NCBI RefSeq assembly: GCF_019052805.1
Contig: NZ_JAHQRJ010000001.1
Span: 2,604,001 to 2,668,000 of the forward strand
Length of the DNA stretch: 64,000 nucleotides
Source of the DNA: Noviherbaspirillum sp. L7-7A
GTDB lineage: Bacteria; Pseudomonadota; Gammaproteobacteria; Burkholderiales; Burkholderiaceae_D
Direction: 5' to 3'
Shown: positions 16,377-24,703 of the stretch, in pieces
How the letters are laid out: each line of letters opens with the position of its first letter
Position numbering within the stretch: position 1 is the first letter of the stretch
Notes under the pieces: generated by a model
Databases searched by the model: none
Told to the model about the DNA's origin: nothing
The model's input: the letters and a program-made list of their open reading frames with translations, nothing else
Translations under genes and position numbers: made by a program

Positions 16377-16589
16377 TTACTTGGGCATAAATTTTCCCGA
16401 ATAATAATCCTTGATAACTTGCCCAAAAGAACCGGGCTTGAAAATTTCAGAAAATGTCGCATGCAAAGGCGCAGCTGCCACGCCGATAAATCCATAGCCA
16501 AACGCTACCAAATCACTGATTGCACCCGCTGCGTTGACAGTTTCCAAATTCATGTCATCTATCTTAAAGCCATCATTAGGATGATTCAT
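16377..16589 (-). CDS. Small protein of unknown function (70 aa)
   Basis: MNHPNDGFKIDDMNLETV begins a 70-residue protein with a short hydrophobic, glycine/alanine-rich middle (about 24-44, VAFGYGFIGVAAAP) and a basic, aromatic end (IKDYYSGKFMPK). The start is strongly supported by AAGGGAGGGG just upstream of ATG 16589. Base composition is clearly more AT-rich than its neighbours, hinting at recent acquisition. A leader ending NAAG before a hydrophobic core is loosely like double-glycine-type exported peptides, but the spacing does not match the consensus well, and no processing or export gene is nearby. Not recognised. Confidence 0.6.
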   Translation of the reverse strand: MNHPNDGFKIDDMNLETVNAAGAISDLVAFGYGFIGVAAAPLHATFSEIFKPGSFGQVIKDYYSGKFMPK

Positions 16590-16610
16590 GGCCCCTCCCT
16601 TTTCAAAGAA

Positions 16611-16629
16611 ATGATCGATAATCGATCAT
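16611..16629. promoter_or_regulatory. 19-bp palindrome upstream of the 70-aa gene
   Basis: ATGATCGAT-A-ATCGATCAT is perfect in both 9-base arms. It ends 22 bp upstream of the ATG at 16589, in an AT-rich region, where a repressor site would be expected. The binding protein is unknown. Confidence 0.55.
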
Positions 16630-16877
16630 ATGTTCTTTAAGTGAATATATAGCGGGAAAGTTCAGTCTTATCAAGACAAGCTGTTGCAACAGCAATATTC
16701 ACCTCACTCCTTAAGCCATCCGCCACCGCACTCTCACAGTGCGCAGTCCGCATCAGACAATTGTAAATATCCCCCCATCTTTTTCCGAAAAACAACAACC
16801 CACTTCGAACGGCTATTCCAATTTCATACCCGCAAGCAATTTATGGCACCATAAGTCAGTTGCCACCAGGAATTGCT

Positions 16878-17168
16878 ATGACCAATCTCCTCTTCCGCCT
16901 GGAACGACGCGCCCGTTTTCTGATGGGTGGCGTTGCCTGTCTGACCCTGCTTGCACTGGTGCTGTTCAACAGCCACCTGATCGAGTCCCAGCCATCCTAC
17001 GACGCCTACAGCTGGTACACCGTCAACCCGATGCGTCAGGGCATGCTGATTGCGCGCCGCATGGACAGCGAATCGGCCTGCCGGGAGTCGGCAGTGGCTC
17101 ACGCCATCAACTGCATGCAGGGCAAGTCCCTCAATGCAGCCTTGGTCGGCTCGCCAAAAGCGCATTAA
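16878..17168 (+). CDS. Small single-pass membrane protein of unknown function
   Basis: 96 residues. MTNLLFRLERRARFLMGG is followed by one transmembrane segment (about 18-36, VACLTLLALVLFNSHLI), then a soluble tail with two Cys (ACRES, INCMQG) probably outside the cytoplasm. The positive-inside rule fits N-in topology. Start ATG 16878 has AGGA seven bases upstream, and codon use matches the GC-rich neighbours, so I take it as real. No family recognised. Confidence 0.65.
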   Translation: MTNLLFRLERRARFLMGGVACLTLLALVLFNSHLIESQPSYDAYSWYTVNPMRQGMLIARRMDSESACRESAVAHAINCMQGKSLNAALVGSPKAH

Positions 17169-17214
17169 TAAAATTGCATCACAGAATTTTTTTCCTGAAA
17201 TTGTCATTGCGGTA

Positions 17215-17243
17215 TTGAGTTGCGGAAACTTGATTTCTAGAAT
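17215..17243 (+). promoter_or_regulatory. Sigma70-type promoter of the secreted hydrolase
   Basis: TTGAGT, 17-bp spacer, TAGAAT. The start site would be near 17250, about 31 nt before the ATG at 17281. Confidence 0.6.
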
Positions 17244-17280
17244 GGATTCTTGCTTCCAGTAACCGTTCAGGAGTGCTGCA

Positions 17281-18483
17281 ATGCTTGCCCGCCTTGTCCG
17301 TTTCGCGTTGTCCGCATGTCTTGCCGTCGGCGCGTTCATGCATGCCCATGCGACCGCGCTCGACGTCCGGCTGAACGAACAGGTGGTGATGGTGCCCACA
17401 GCCAATGGCACGACGCTGGAAACCACGGTCTTCCGCCCGCCTGGCGCCGGCCCCTTCCCGCTGCTGGTGATGAACCATGGCAAGCAGCCGGGCGACCCGC
17501 GGCTGCAGCCGCGCGACCGCTTCTATTACATGAGCCGCGAATTCGTCCGGCGCGGCTATGCAGTGATGGTGCCGATGCGCACCGGCTTTTCCCGCTCCAG
17601 CGGCGACTACATGGATTACGGCTGCAACATGACCGGCAATGGCTACCTGCAGGCGATGGATCTGCGCGCCGCCATCGCCTATGCGCGCAGCCAGGACTGG
17701 ATCGATGGCAATCGCATCCTGGTGGCGGGCCAGTCCTATGGCGGCCTGGCAACCCTGGCGGCCGGCGCCGGCAGCCTGCCCGGCGTGCGCGGCCTGATCA
17801 ATTTCGCCGGCGGCCTGCGGGCCGATGGCGGCGACTGCCAGTGGAAAACGGCGCTGGTCGAGGCCTTTGCCGCCTACGGCAGCCGCAGCACCCTGCCCAG
17901 CCTGTGGTTCTATGGCGCCAATGACAGCTACTTCAATCATGAACTGGCCGGCCGGCTGCATCAGGCCTATGTCGCCGGCGGCGGCCAGGCGCAGCTGGTT
18001 GCCTACGGCGCCTTCAAGAACGACGCCCACAGCATGGTCGGCAGCCGCGACGGCTTCGCGGTGTGGTGGCCGCAGGCGCGCGGCTTTTTGCAGCGGCTGG
18101 GCATGCCGACCGAGGAAGTGGTGGCGATCGCCGAAGATGCGCCGATTCCGCGCACCGACTTCGCCGCCGTGGGCGACATCGATTCCGTTCCCTTCCTGCG
18201 CGAGCGCGGCCGTGAAGCCTATCGCGCCTTCCTGGCCAAGGCGACGCCGCGCGCCTTCGCCGTCTCGGCCAGCGGCGCATGGAGCTGGGCCGAGGAAGGC
18301 GAAGATCCGGCCGGCCGGGTGCTCAAGGCATGCCAGGCCAACAGCCAGCAGCCATGCAGGCTGTATGCGGTGGATGATTATGTGGTCTGGAATAACGATG
18401 CAGCGGTGCCGGCCAATGTGGCTGGCGGCGAGCGTCGGGAAACGGTGGATCCGGGGCTGACCGCGTCGCTGCGCGGTCGCTGA
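17281..18483 (+). CDS. Secreted alpha/beta hydrolase (dienelactone-hydrolase-like)
   Basis: 400 residues with a signal peptide (about 1-24, cleavage near AHA-TA). Catalytic features: nucleophile motif GQSYGG (about residue 151-156), acid in FYGANDSYF and base in KNDAHSM. The C-terminal 120 residues form a second, less conserved region with Cys pairs (CQANSQQPC). It is a periplasmic or secreted serine esterase/peptidase-like enzyme; the substrate cannot be told from sequence. Start ATG 17281 follows CAGGAG at a good distance. It converges with the DUF938 gene with only 2 bp between stops. Confidence 0.85.
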   Translation: MLARLVRFALSACLAVGAFMHAHATALDVRLNEQVVMVPTANGTTLETTVFRPPGAGPFPLLVMNHGKQPGDPRLQPRDRFYYMSREFVRRGYAVMVPMRTGFSRSSGDYMDYGCNMTGNGYLQAMDLRAAIAYARSQDWIDGNRILVAGQSYGGLATLAAGAGSLPGVRGLINFAGGLRADGGDCQWKTALVEAFAAYGSRSTLPSLWFYGANDSYFNHELAGRLHQAYVAGGGQAQLVAYGAFKNDAHSMVGSRDGFAVWWPQARGFLQRLGMPTEEVVAIAEDAPIPRTDFAAVGDIDSVPFLRERGREAYRAFLAKATPRAFAVSASGAWSWAEEGEDPAGRVLKACQANSQQPCRLYAVDDYVVWNNDAAVPANVAGGERRETVDPGLTASLRGR

Positions 18484-18485
18484 TG

Positions 18486-19085
18486 TCAGGCGGCGCGTTG
18501 CCAGGCCAGCAGGTCATTGTTGGCCGGCAGCGCCAGGTCGGCTACCCGCGTGAGGCCCTGCGCGCGCGCTAGGTCGTCGACGTCTTCCAGGTTGCGCAGG
18601 CCCATGTGCGGCGCCTGCGCACGCAGGCTGGCATCGAACTGGGCATTGCTGGGCGTGGTGAACCGGCCGTCCCGCTTGAACGGGCCGTAGATGCAGAGCA
18701 TGCCGCCAGGCGCCAGCACCCGGCCGATGCCGCGGAACATGCCTTGGACCTCGGGCCACGACATGATGTGGCAGGTGTTGGCGGTATAGACCGCGTCGAA
18801 CGGGCCGGCTGGCCAGTCGTCCGATGCGGCGTCGAGCAGCAGCGGCAGCAGCACATTGGGCAGCGCCGCACCGTCCAGCCAGGCCCGGATGGCGGCATGG
18901 TTGGCTGCGAGGTCGCTGGTCTGCCACAGCAGATGCGGCATGGCGGCGCCGAAATGCACCGCATGCTGGCCGGTGCCGCTGCCGATTTCCAGCACGGTAT
19001 GGCAGCCGCGCAGCAGATCGCGCAATGCAGCAAGAATCGGTTCGCGGTTGCGGGCGCTGGCAGGGGAAAATGGCTTGCTGATCAT
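18486..19085 (-). CDS. DUF938 family SAM-dependent methyltransferase
   Basis: 199 residues. Motif I VLEIGSGTGQHAVHFG (about 32-47) binds S-adenosylmethionine; NTCHIMSW and GRVLAPGGMLCIYGPFKRDGRF are signatures of the DUF938 family (PF06080). The substrate is unknown. It stands alone: the upstream neighbour is a divergent 70-residue gene. Confidence 0.88.
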   Translation of the reverse strand: MISKPFSPASARNREPILAALRDLLRGCHTVLEIGSGTGQHAVHFGAAMPHLLWQTSDLAANHAAIRAWLDGAALPNVLLPLLLDAASDDWPAGPFDAVYTANTCHIMSWPEVQGMFRGIGRVLAPGGMLCIYGPFKRDGRFTTPSNAQFDASLRAQAPHMGLRNLEDVDDLARAQGLTRVADLALPANNDLLAWQRAA

Positions 19086-19281
19086 CTGGACAAGGTGTTA
19101 AGAGCGGTTCCCGCAGCGTTTGTCATCCAATGCGATGCAACATACGCGGGTGCTTCCTACATGAATTGCCGGTGTTTTCCTACGTGCGGCCGGCGCTATA
19201 AATGCTTTAATTATTTCGTCTGGACATGCATTGCCCATATTGCCGCCAGGCGGCAGATCACCGACCAAGCCGAGGAAGCCC

Positions 19282-19494
19282 ATGAACAGCACTGACGAAG
19301 CCATCCTGACCTTTGCCGAAGCCTTTTCCCGGCTTGGCGACCGCAAGTACCGCGACCTGTATGTGGAGGCGCTCGCCTCCATCGTGCGCATGGCCAAGGC
19401 GGAGGAGCGCTATGCGGCCCAGGCCGGCCAGGATGCGGACGAGCCGTCGTGCTGGCCGGCGGCGCCGGTCGAGGGCGCACTGACGCTGCATTGA
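19282..19494 (+). CDS. Conserved small protein of unknown function (70 aa)
   Basis: MNSTDEAILTFAEAFSRLGD starts a mostly helical, soluble 70-residue protein. GAGGAAG lies just upstream of ATG 19282; the longer frame from 19231 has no such site. Codon use is GC-rich and normal for the window. No domain recognised and no operon partner: the next gene converges. Confidence 0.6.
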   Translation: MNSTDEAILTFAEAFSRLGDRKYRDLYVEALASIVRMAKAEERYAAQAGQDADEPSCWPAAPVEGALTLH

Positions 19495-19531
19495 TGCTGC
19501 GCTACTAATGCAGCGCCAGGCACGGCACTAA

Positions 19532-19553
19532 GCCGCGCCGCCTCAGGCGCGGC
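19532..19553. other. Hairpin between convergent genes
   Basis: GCCGCGCC/GGCGCGGC, 8-bp perfect stem with a six-base loop, 6 bp beyond the stop of the binding-protein gene. No T run on either strand; probably a 3'-end structure. Confidence 0.45.
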
Positions 19554-19558
19554 CCGGC

Positions 19559-20815
19559 TTACGCTCCCGGACGCTTCATCTGGCAGGAACTCGGCTGCGC
19601 TGCCACATAGGTATCGATCTTCTGGTCGGTGCGCCAGCCGTAGCCAGTGTTCTCCTGGTCGTACTTGACGTCCTTGCCATTGGTCTTCACCCAGGTGGCC
19701 ACGATCAGCGGCTGCTGCACCTGATGGTCGGTCTTGCGCATCTCGACCTCGCCATTCAGGCTCTTGACCTTCATGCCTTCCATCGCGAAGGCCACCTTCA
19801 CCGGGTCGGTCGACTTGCCGTCCTTGATCGCCTTCGACAGCATCGACACCACGGTATAGGTATCCATCACATAGAAGTCATCGTTGAACTTCTGCTTGAA
19901 GGCGTCGGCGATATCGGCGCCCATGAAGCCGTCATTGTTGACGTTCCAGTACGAAACCTGCTTGACGCGGTCGGCGCCGGCAGCGCCCATGGCCGTCGGC
20001 ACGCCGCTGGTGGCGGCGTAGTAGGTATAGAAATTCGCCTTCAGGTCGGCGTCCTTGGCCGCCTTGATCAGGAGCGCTAGATCCGCACCCCAGTTGCCGG
20101 TCACGACGGTGTCGGCGCCGGACGCCTTGATCTTGGCGATATAGGGCGAGAAGTCCTTGACCTGGGCGATCGGATGCAGGTCGTCGCCGACGATCTGGAT
20201 ATCCGGACGCTTGCGCTTCAGGTAATCCTTCGCGGCGCGGGTGACCTGGTGGCCGAAGGAATAGTTCTGGCCAATGATGTAGACCTTCTTGATGCTCTGG
20301 TCCTTGGCCATGTAGCTGGTCAGGCCTTCCATCTTCATGTCGGAATTGGCGTCGAAGCGGAAGTGCCAGAAGCTGCACTTGCTGTTGGTCAGGTCGGGGT
20401 CGATCGCGGAATAGTTCAGGAACACGACTTCCTTGCCCGGGTTGCGCTCATTGTGCTTGTTGACCGCATCCACCAGCGCCAGCGCCACCGCCGAGCCATT
20501 GCCCTGCGCGATATAGCGATAACCCTGATCGATCGCGCTCTTCAATTGCGACAGCGATTCCTGCGGGCTCAGCTTGTTGTCGAAGGCAGTGAACTGCAGG
20601 GTATGCTCGCCAGCCCATTTTTCCTTGTTGGCCTTGTCGGCGATGAGCTGGAAGCTGTTCAGGATATTGCTGGAAATGGGCGACATCGGGCCGGAAAAGG
20701 CATCGATGACGGCGACCTTGACGGTCTCGGCGCTGGCGGTCTGGACGGCGAAGGGTGCGGTAAAGGCAGCGGCGACGGAAAGCGCGCACGCAAGCGGGCG
20801 GGTGGGAAATGCCAT
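19559..20815 (-). CDS. Branched-chain amino acid type ABC transporter binding protein
   Basis: 418 residues with a Sec signal peptide (about 1-30, cleaved after TASA). The mature part, ETVKVAVIDAFSGPMSPISS onward, has the two-lobed Leu/Ile/Val-binding fold (periplasmic binding protein type 1). The natural ligand could be an amino acid, amide or aromatic compound. Start ATG 20815 has GGAG eight bases upstream. No permease or ATPase genes are adjacent, so this is an orphan binding protein that must work with a transporter elsewhere. Confidence 0.88.
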   Translation of the reverse strand: MAFPTRPLACALSVAAAFTAPFAVQTASAETVKVAVIDAFSGPMSPISSNILNSFQLIADKANKEKWAGEHTLQFTAFDNKLSPQESLSQLKSAIDQGYRYIAQGNGSAVALALVDAVNKHNERNPGKEVVFLNYSAIDPDLTNSKCSFWHFRFDANSDMKMEGLTSYMAKDQSIKKVYIIGQNYSFGHQVTRAAKDYLKRKRPDIQIVGDDLHPIAQVKDFSPYIAKIKASGADTVVTGNWGADLALLIKAAKDADLKANFYTYYAATSGVPTAMGAAGADRVKQVSYWNVNNDGFMGADIADAFKQKFNDDFYVMDTYTVVSMLSKAIKDGKSTDPVKVAFAMEGMKVKSLNGEVEMRKTDHQVQQPLIVATWVKTNGKDVKYDQENTGYGWRTDQKIDTYVAAQPSSCQMKRPGA

Positions 20816-20870
20816 TGTTCTTGTCTCCTGAGATGAAGCGTGATGCGGCTGCATACGCTCTTATGATCGA

Positions 20871-20890
20871 GCGCCGGGCAAGCCCGGCGC
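20871..20890 (-). terminator. Hairpin after the PF13679-type methyltransferase gene
   Basis: GCGCCGGGC-AA-GCCCGGCGC, a perfect 9-bp inverted repeat 31 bp after the methyltransferase stop. No T run, so a weak or Rho-assisted terminator. Confidence 0.45.
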
Positions 20891-20921
20891 GCATTCATCT
20901 TCTCCGCCCAGGTAACGAAAG

Positions 20922-21860
20922 TCAAGAAGCCGCGGGTTCGGCGTTTTCCGCCGCGGCCGCGTCGGTGAAGAAACGCTCGCCCAGTTCTTCCAGGCCCAGC
21001 GACTGCAGCACCGCCTGCAGCCGCTCCGACGGCCGGCGGCGCGGCAGGTTCTGGTAGCTGGCCACGATCAGCTCATTCTTCATCGAATGCTCCCAGCCCA
21101 CCAACTCGGTCACGGTGACCTGGTAGCCATGGGCTTCCAGCTGCAGGCAGCGCAGCACATTGGTGAGCTGGCTGCCGAACTCCCGGGTATGCACCGGGTG
21201 GCGCCAGATCTCGGTCAGCGCATCGCGCGCCAGCGAGCGCGCCTTGTTCTTCTTCAGCACCGATGCCACCTCGGCCTGGCAGCAAGGCACCAGAACGATT
21301 AAGCGGGCCTTCCTCTTCAGCGCGAAATGGATGGCGTCGTCGGTGGCGGTGTTGCACGCATGCAGCGCGGTGACCACGTCCACCTGCGGCGGCAGCCGGT
21401 CGGACGTGATCGACTCGGCCACCGACAGGTTCAGGAAGGACATGCCGGCAAACCCCAGGCGTGCCGCAAGCGCTTCGGATTTCCGCACCAGTTCGTCGCG
21501 AGTCTCGATGCCGTAGATATGCGAGCCGGGCGCCTGGTCCTTGAAGAACAGGTCGTACAGGATGAAGCCAAGGTAGGACTTGCCGGCGCCGTGGTCCACC
21601 AGACGGATTTCGGGCTGGTCCGCCAGCACCTGCCTCAGCAGCGGCTCGATGAACTGCACCAGGTGATAGACCTGCTTGAGCTTGCGGCGGCTGTCCTGGT
21701 TGAGCTTGCCGTCGCGGGTGAGGATGTGCAGTTCCTTGAGCAGTTCCAGCGACTGGCCGGGACGGATCTCGGCGGCCAGCGGATGCGGCTGGTCCTGCTT
21801 GTCCTGCTGAGCCGGTTGCTGCGGCGCTTGCGGCGCGCCGGCTTTCCGATGTTTCTTCAC
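20922..21860 (-). CDS. SAM-dependent methyltransferase, PF13679-like
   Basis: 312 residues. An unstructured N-terminus (to about 40) precedes a methyltransferase fold with motif I LVDHGAGKSYLGFIL (about 87-101), acidic IYGIETRDEL, HACNTATDDAIHFAL and VPCCQ. The HACxxATD and PCC motifs are typical of Methyltransf_32 (PF13679) proteins, whose substrates are mostly unknown. The start is GTG 21860, overlapping the upstream stop as GTGA, so it is translationally coupled to the 111-residue gene. Confidence 0.85.
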   Translation of the reverse strand: MKKHRKAGAPQAPQQPAQQDKQDQPHPLAAEIRPGQSLELLKELHILTRDGKLNQDSRRKLKQVYHLVQFIEPLLRQVLADQPEIRLVDHGAGKSYLGFILYDLFFKDQAPGSHIYGIETRDELVRKSEALAARLGFAGMSFLNLSVAESITSDRLPPQVDVVTALHACNTATDDAIHFALKRKARLIVLVPCCQAEVASVLKKNKARSLARDALTEIWRHPVHTREFGSQLTNVLRCLQLEAHGYQVTVTELVGWEHSMKNELIVASYQNLPRRRPSERLQAVLQSLGLEELGERFFTDAAAAENAEPAAS

Positions 21861-22192
21861 GCGTGCAGATTCCAGTGGTCAGGCCCGCCTTCGCCATGGT
21901 GCTCCTCGAACTGCAGCAGCAGGTCGAAGCGCACATGGTCGGGCAGGCTGGGGTATTTCTCGCCGCTGAAAATGGCCTGGTATTCGGCCGCGGCGGAGCG
22001 GATGTCGGCCGGCACCGGGTAGTCGTCGAGATAGTCTTCCAGCCAGGCGTCGCTCAGCTCGTTCTTCAACTGCTCGCGCTGCTCGTCGGACAGCGACGCC
22101 AGGTCGCCGTCGCCGGTATCGATGTGCCGCATGAGGGCGTCCAGCTGGTCGGCGGATGTTGGCGGATCGAAAGTGTGCTTGTGCTTGGTCAT
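21857..22192 (-). CDS. Acidic protein of unknown function (111 aa)
   Basis: MTKHKHTFDPPTSADQLDAL starts an acidic, soluble protein with an HHGEGGPDHWNLH end. Start ATG 22192 is chosen because the frame upstream loses coding character; a ribosome site is weak (GGAG 11 bases away). Its stop overlaps the methyltransferase start (GTGA), which makes a functional link with that enzyme likely. No family recognised. Confidence 0.7.
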   Translation of the reverse strand: MTKHKHTFDPPTSADQLDALMRHIDTGDGDLASLSDEQREQLKNELSDAWLEDYLDDYPVPADIRSAAAEYQAIFSGEKYPSLPDHVRFDLLLQFEEHHGEGGPDHWNLHA

Positions 22193-22547
22193 AAAGGTAT
22201 GGACTCCGCGGTTTCCTGTGGTGATCCAGGTGCGCCGGCAGCGCGGCAAGGGCGCCGGCCCCGAGGTCGCCATTCTACACAAGGGCCCCGCCCGGCATGG
22301 TGATGCGGCGCACAGGCCCGTTCTGTGACCGCATCGATCGGCAGTGGCCTGAACCGAAGCAGAGCCGCTGCCACTTAAAGCCGCCTCTTCGCCTGTCATC
22401 CATGCCGCACGACAGGCGAGAGCGCCGATGCGGCCATGTCGCACCGATCCCGGCACCAGGCCTGTCTCTCACAAGGCGAGTGCCACGCCATCCCGCCGGC
22501 ACCGGCGCCAGCCCGGCGCAGGCACCATCCCATCCAAGGAAAATTCC
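22193..22547. other. Divergent intergenic region
   Basis: No ORF with coding character. A possible -10 TAGAAT for the minus-strand pair is at 22277-22272, without a good -35. Nothing else recognised. Confidence 0.45.
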
Positions 22548-23348
22548 ATGAAATGCACGATCATTACCGCCATGCTGGGCATGGCCGTCCTTTCCGGCTG
22601 CGAATCGATGCCGGTCAACATGGGCGCACCGGCCGCCAAGACGGCTGCCACCGGTTCGGCCGGCGGCGCCAATGCACAGGGCGCCAACAGCCAGCTGGAA
22701 CGCTGCGACAAGTCGCTGGGCACCATCACATTTGTCGAGGACGCCAGCCAGCCATGGATTGCGCAGCTGACCCAGCAGTACAACATCCAGTCCACCGTTC
22801 CGCTGCTGCGCCTGATGGCGCAGCAGTCCAACTGCTTTGTGGTCGTCGAACGCGGCCGCGCCTTCCACAACATGAACATGGAGCGCGACCTGGCCGCCAG
22901 CGGCGAGCTGCGTTCCACCAGCAAGATGCAGAAGGGGCAGATGGTTGCCGCCGACTACACCGCCACGCCCAGCATCAGCTTCAGCGCGCGCGGCACCGGC
23001 GGCATCGGCGCCGCGGTCGGCGGCTTCCTTGGGCCGATCGGCGTACTGGCCGGGTCGGTGCGCTCCAACGAAGCATCCACCATGCTGCTGCTGACTGACA
23101 ACCGGTCCGGCGTGCAGCTGGCCGCCTCCGAAGGCAGCGCCAAGAACTGGGACCTGGGGATCGCCGGCGGCCTGTTCGGCGGCGGCGCCTGGGGCGGCGC
23201 CGGCGGATTCACCAATACGCCGCAAGGCAAGGTGCTTGCCGCGGCCTTCATGGATTCCTATAACGGCCTGGTCAAGGCCGTACGCAACTACAAGGCGCAG
23301 GACGTCGAGGGCGGGCTGGGCAATGGCGGCGCGCTGAAGGCCAACTGA
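22548..23348 (+). CDS. Lipoprotein, CsgG/HfaB-like
   Basis: 266 residues. A lipoprotein signal peptide ends LSGC with Cys18 as lipidation site. The mature part has LERCDKSLGTITFVED, LLRLMAQQSNCFVVVERGRAF and a glycine-rich stretch GGIGAAVGGFLGPIGVLAG, which fit the CsgG/HfaB family of outer-membrane secretion or surface-assembly lipoproteins. No curli subunit or chaperone gene is adjacent, so its role is open. Start ATG 22548 follows AAGGAAAA. Confidence 0.75.
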   Translation: MKCTIITAMLGMAVLSGCESMPVNMGAPAAKTAATGSAGGANAQGANSQLERCDKSLGTITFVEDASQPWIAQLTQQYNIQSTVPLLRLMAQQSNCFVVVERGRAFHNMNMERDLAASGELRSTSKMQKGQMVAADYTATPSISFSARGTGGIGAAVGGFLGPIGVLAGSVRSNEASTMLLLTDNRSGVQLAASEGSAKNWDLGIAGGLFGGGAWGGAGGFTNTPQGKVLAAAFMDSYNGLVKAVRNYKAQDVEGGLGNGGALKAN

Positions 23349-23432
23349 CGGGTCGTGCCACAAACTACCCTGCCGCCTTCGGCGAAGGCGGCAGGCGCAG
23401 CGCAGGATTTTCTGGCAAGAGTCTGGAGAGGG

Positions 23433-23792
23433 TCAGATACTGCCGGCTTTGGAGGACAGATACGCCTTGGCCTGCGCGATCAGCAACATCAGCATCACAT
23501 CGCTCATCGGGTTTTGCGCACTGCCGGTCTTCGGATGCAGCTTTTCATCGGCAGCCTGGCGCAGTCTTTGCGCCATTTCCACGGCACTGCTTGTATGGGG
23601 CCCATAGAGACCCAGCTCGTCGGCGGAAGTCTGCCGGGTCGAAGCCGAGGTCGACAGGCTGACGATGCTGGAAGAGGTGGTCAGCACATTGCCGGCTGTA
23701 CTGCCGGCATATGCGGTCTCGACGCCGGGACTGGCCGCACGCATTGCGCTACCATTCCCGCCAGTCGCTCCACTGGTCAAGCCAATCATCAT
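23433..23792 (-). CDS. Protein of unknown function (119 aa)
   Basis: MMIGLTSGATGGNGSAMRAA starts a Ser/Thr/Ala-rich protein ending in a helical stretch (about 88-112, MSDVMLMLLIAQAKAYLSS). GAGGAG is eight bases upstream of ATG 23792. It is divergent from the OmpR-type regulator across a 212-bp region holding four GTCAGC half-sites, so it may be a target of that regulator. No family recognised. Confidence 0.6.
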   Translation of the reverse strand: MMIGLTSGATGGNGSAMRAASPGVETAYAGSTAGNVLTTSSSIVSLSTSASTRQTSADELGLYGPHTSSAVEMAQRLRQAADEKLHPKTGSAQNPMSDVMLMLLIAQAKAYLSSKAGSI

Positions 23793-23891
23793 CGCTACCA
23801 CTCCTCAAGGCATGCAAGGAAAGCGGTGTTTGCGTTACGGAATCCATCGCAATTGCCGCCAATCAACGATAAAATTATGACTGCCTGATCA

Positions 23892-23936
23892 GTCAGCAAG
23901 CTGACCATTACGCTTTTTTGCTGACATCCAGTCAGC
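23892..23936. promoter_or_regulatory. Array of four GTCAGC/GCTGAC half-sites
   Basis: GTCAGC at 23892 and 23931 and GCTGAC at 23900 and 23920; the first pair is a perfect GTCAGC-AA-GCTGAC palindrome and the second is the inverse pair around ATCCA. The array lies 69-113 bp upstream of the regulator start at 24005 and could bind it (autoregulation) or another factor. The minus-strand gene at 23792 shares the region. Confidence 0.55.
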
Positions 23937-24004
23937 CTGGCGGCAAATGCGCCGTAACGCGTTCGATCCCGGCAGCGCCTGCATTCCCAACCATGAGGTA
24001 AGCC

Positions 24005-24703
24005 GTGATCCGTATTATCGTGGTCGAAGACAACCTGCTGTTTCGCGAACTGCTCGTATCCCTGCTGACCAGGGCAGGCCATCATGCGACCGGTGTGAGC
24101 GACAGTGCCGGGCTCTATCGTGAATTGCTGCGCGCCGATGCCGACATCGTGGTACTGGACGTGGGACTGCCTGACCAGAACGGTTTCGACATCGCCCGGG
24201 AACTGCGCGCGATGCGCAGCACCAGGCGCATCGGCATCATCATGGTGACGGCGCATGACAGCCCGGAGGAACGGGTGGCCGGCATCAGCAGCGGCGCCGA
24301 CATCTACATGGCCAAGCCGGTGCACCCCGGGGAACTCGAAGCCTATGTGCAGCGCCTGTACCGCCGGCTGCATGACGGCGCGGAGGAATCCGGCACGCGG
24401 CGCTGGCATTACAGGAAGCAGGCCGGCCAGTTGCTGGCGCCATCCGGCACGGCGCTGGAGCTGACGCACACCGAAGCCGCCTTCGTCGACATCCTGGCCC
24501 GGCATGCGGGCAAGCCGGTGGAGCGGCGCGACATCATCGCACTGGCATTGAATAAAAACCCGGTTGACTACGACACGCGCCGCCTTGAGGCCATGGTCAG
24601 CCGCCTGCGCAAGAAGCTCCGCGCCGCCTATCCGCTGTCACAGCCGATCAAGGTCGCCCATGCAGTCGGCTATATCTTCACGGAAGACATCACGGTTCAG
24701 TGA
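24005..24703 (+). CDS. OmpR/PhoB-family response regulator
   Basis: 232 residues. Receiver domain 1-120 with acidic pocket E8/D9, phosphoacceptor D52 (VVLDVGLPDQNG) and K104 (MAKPV); winged-helix DNA-binding domain about 135-230 (RRLEAMVSRLRKKLR, VGYIFTED). The start is GTG 24005 after GAGGTAAG. No partner kinase is in its operon, but a free HPt gene converges on it (7-bp overlap of 3' ends) and a hybrid kinase follows, so a phosphorelay through HPt is likely (inference). Confidence 0.92.
   Translation: MIRIIVVEDNLLFRELLVSLLTRAGHHATGVSDSAGLYRELLRADADIVVLDVGLPDQNGFDIARELRAMRSTRRIGIIMVTAHDSPEERVAGISSGADIYMAKPVHPGELEAYVQRLYRRLHDGAEESGTRRWHYRKQAGQLLAPSGTALELTHTEAAFVDILARHAGKPVERRDIIALALNKNPVDYDTRRLEAMVSRLRKKLRAAYPLSQPIKVAHAVGYIFTEDITVQ

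Noticed and set aside
16377-16589. Calling the 70-aa protein a class II bacteriocin
   Set aside because: The residues before NAAG do not fit the double-glycine leader spacing and no immunity, peptidase or transporter gene is near.
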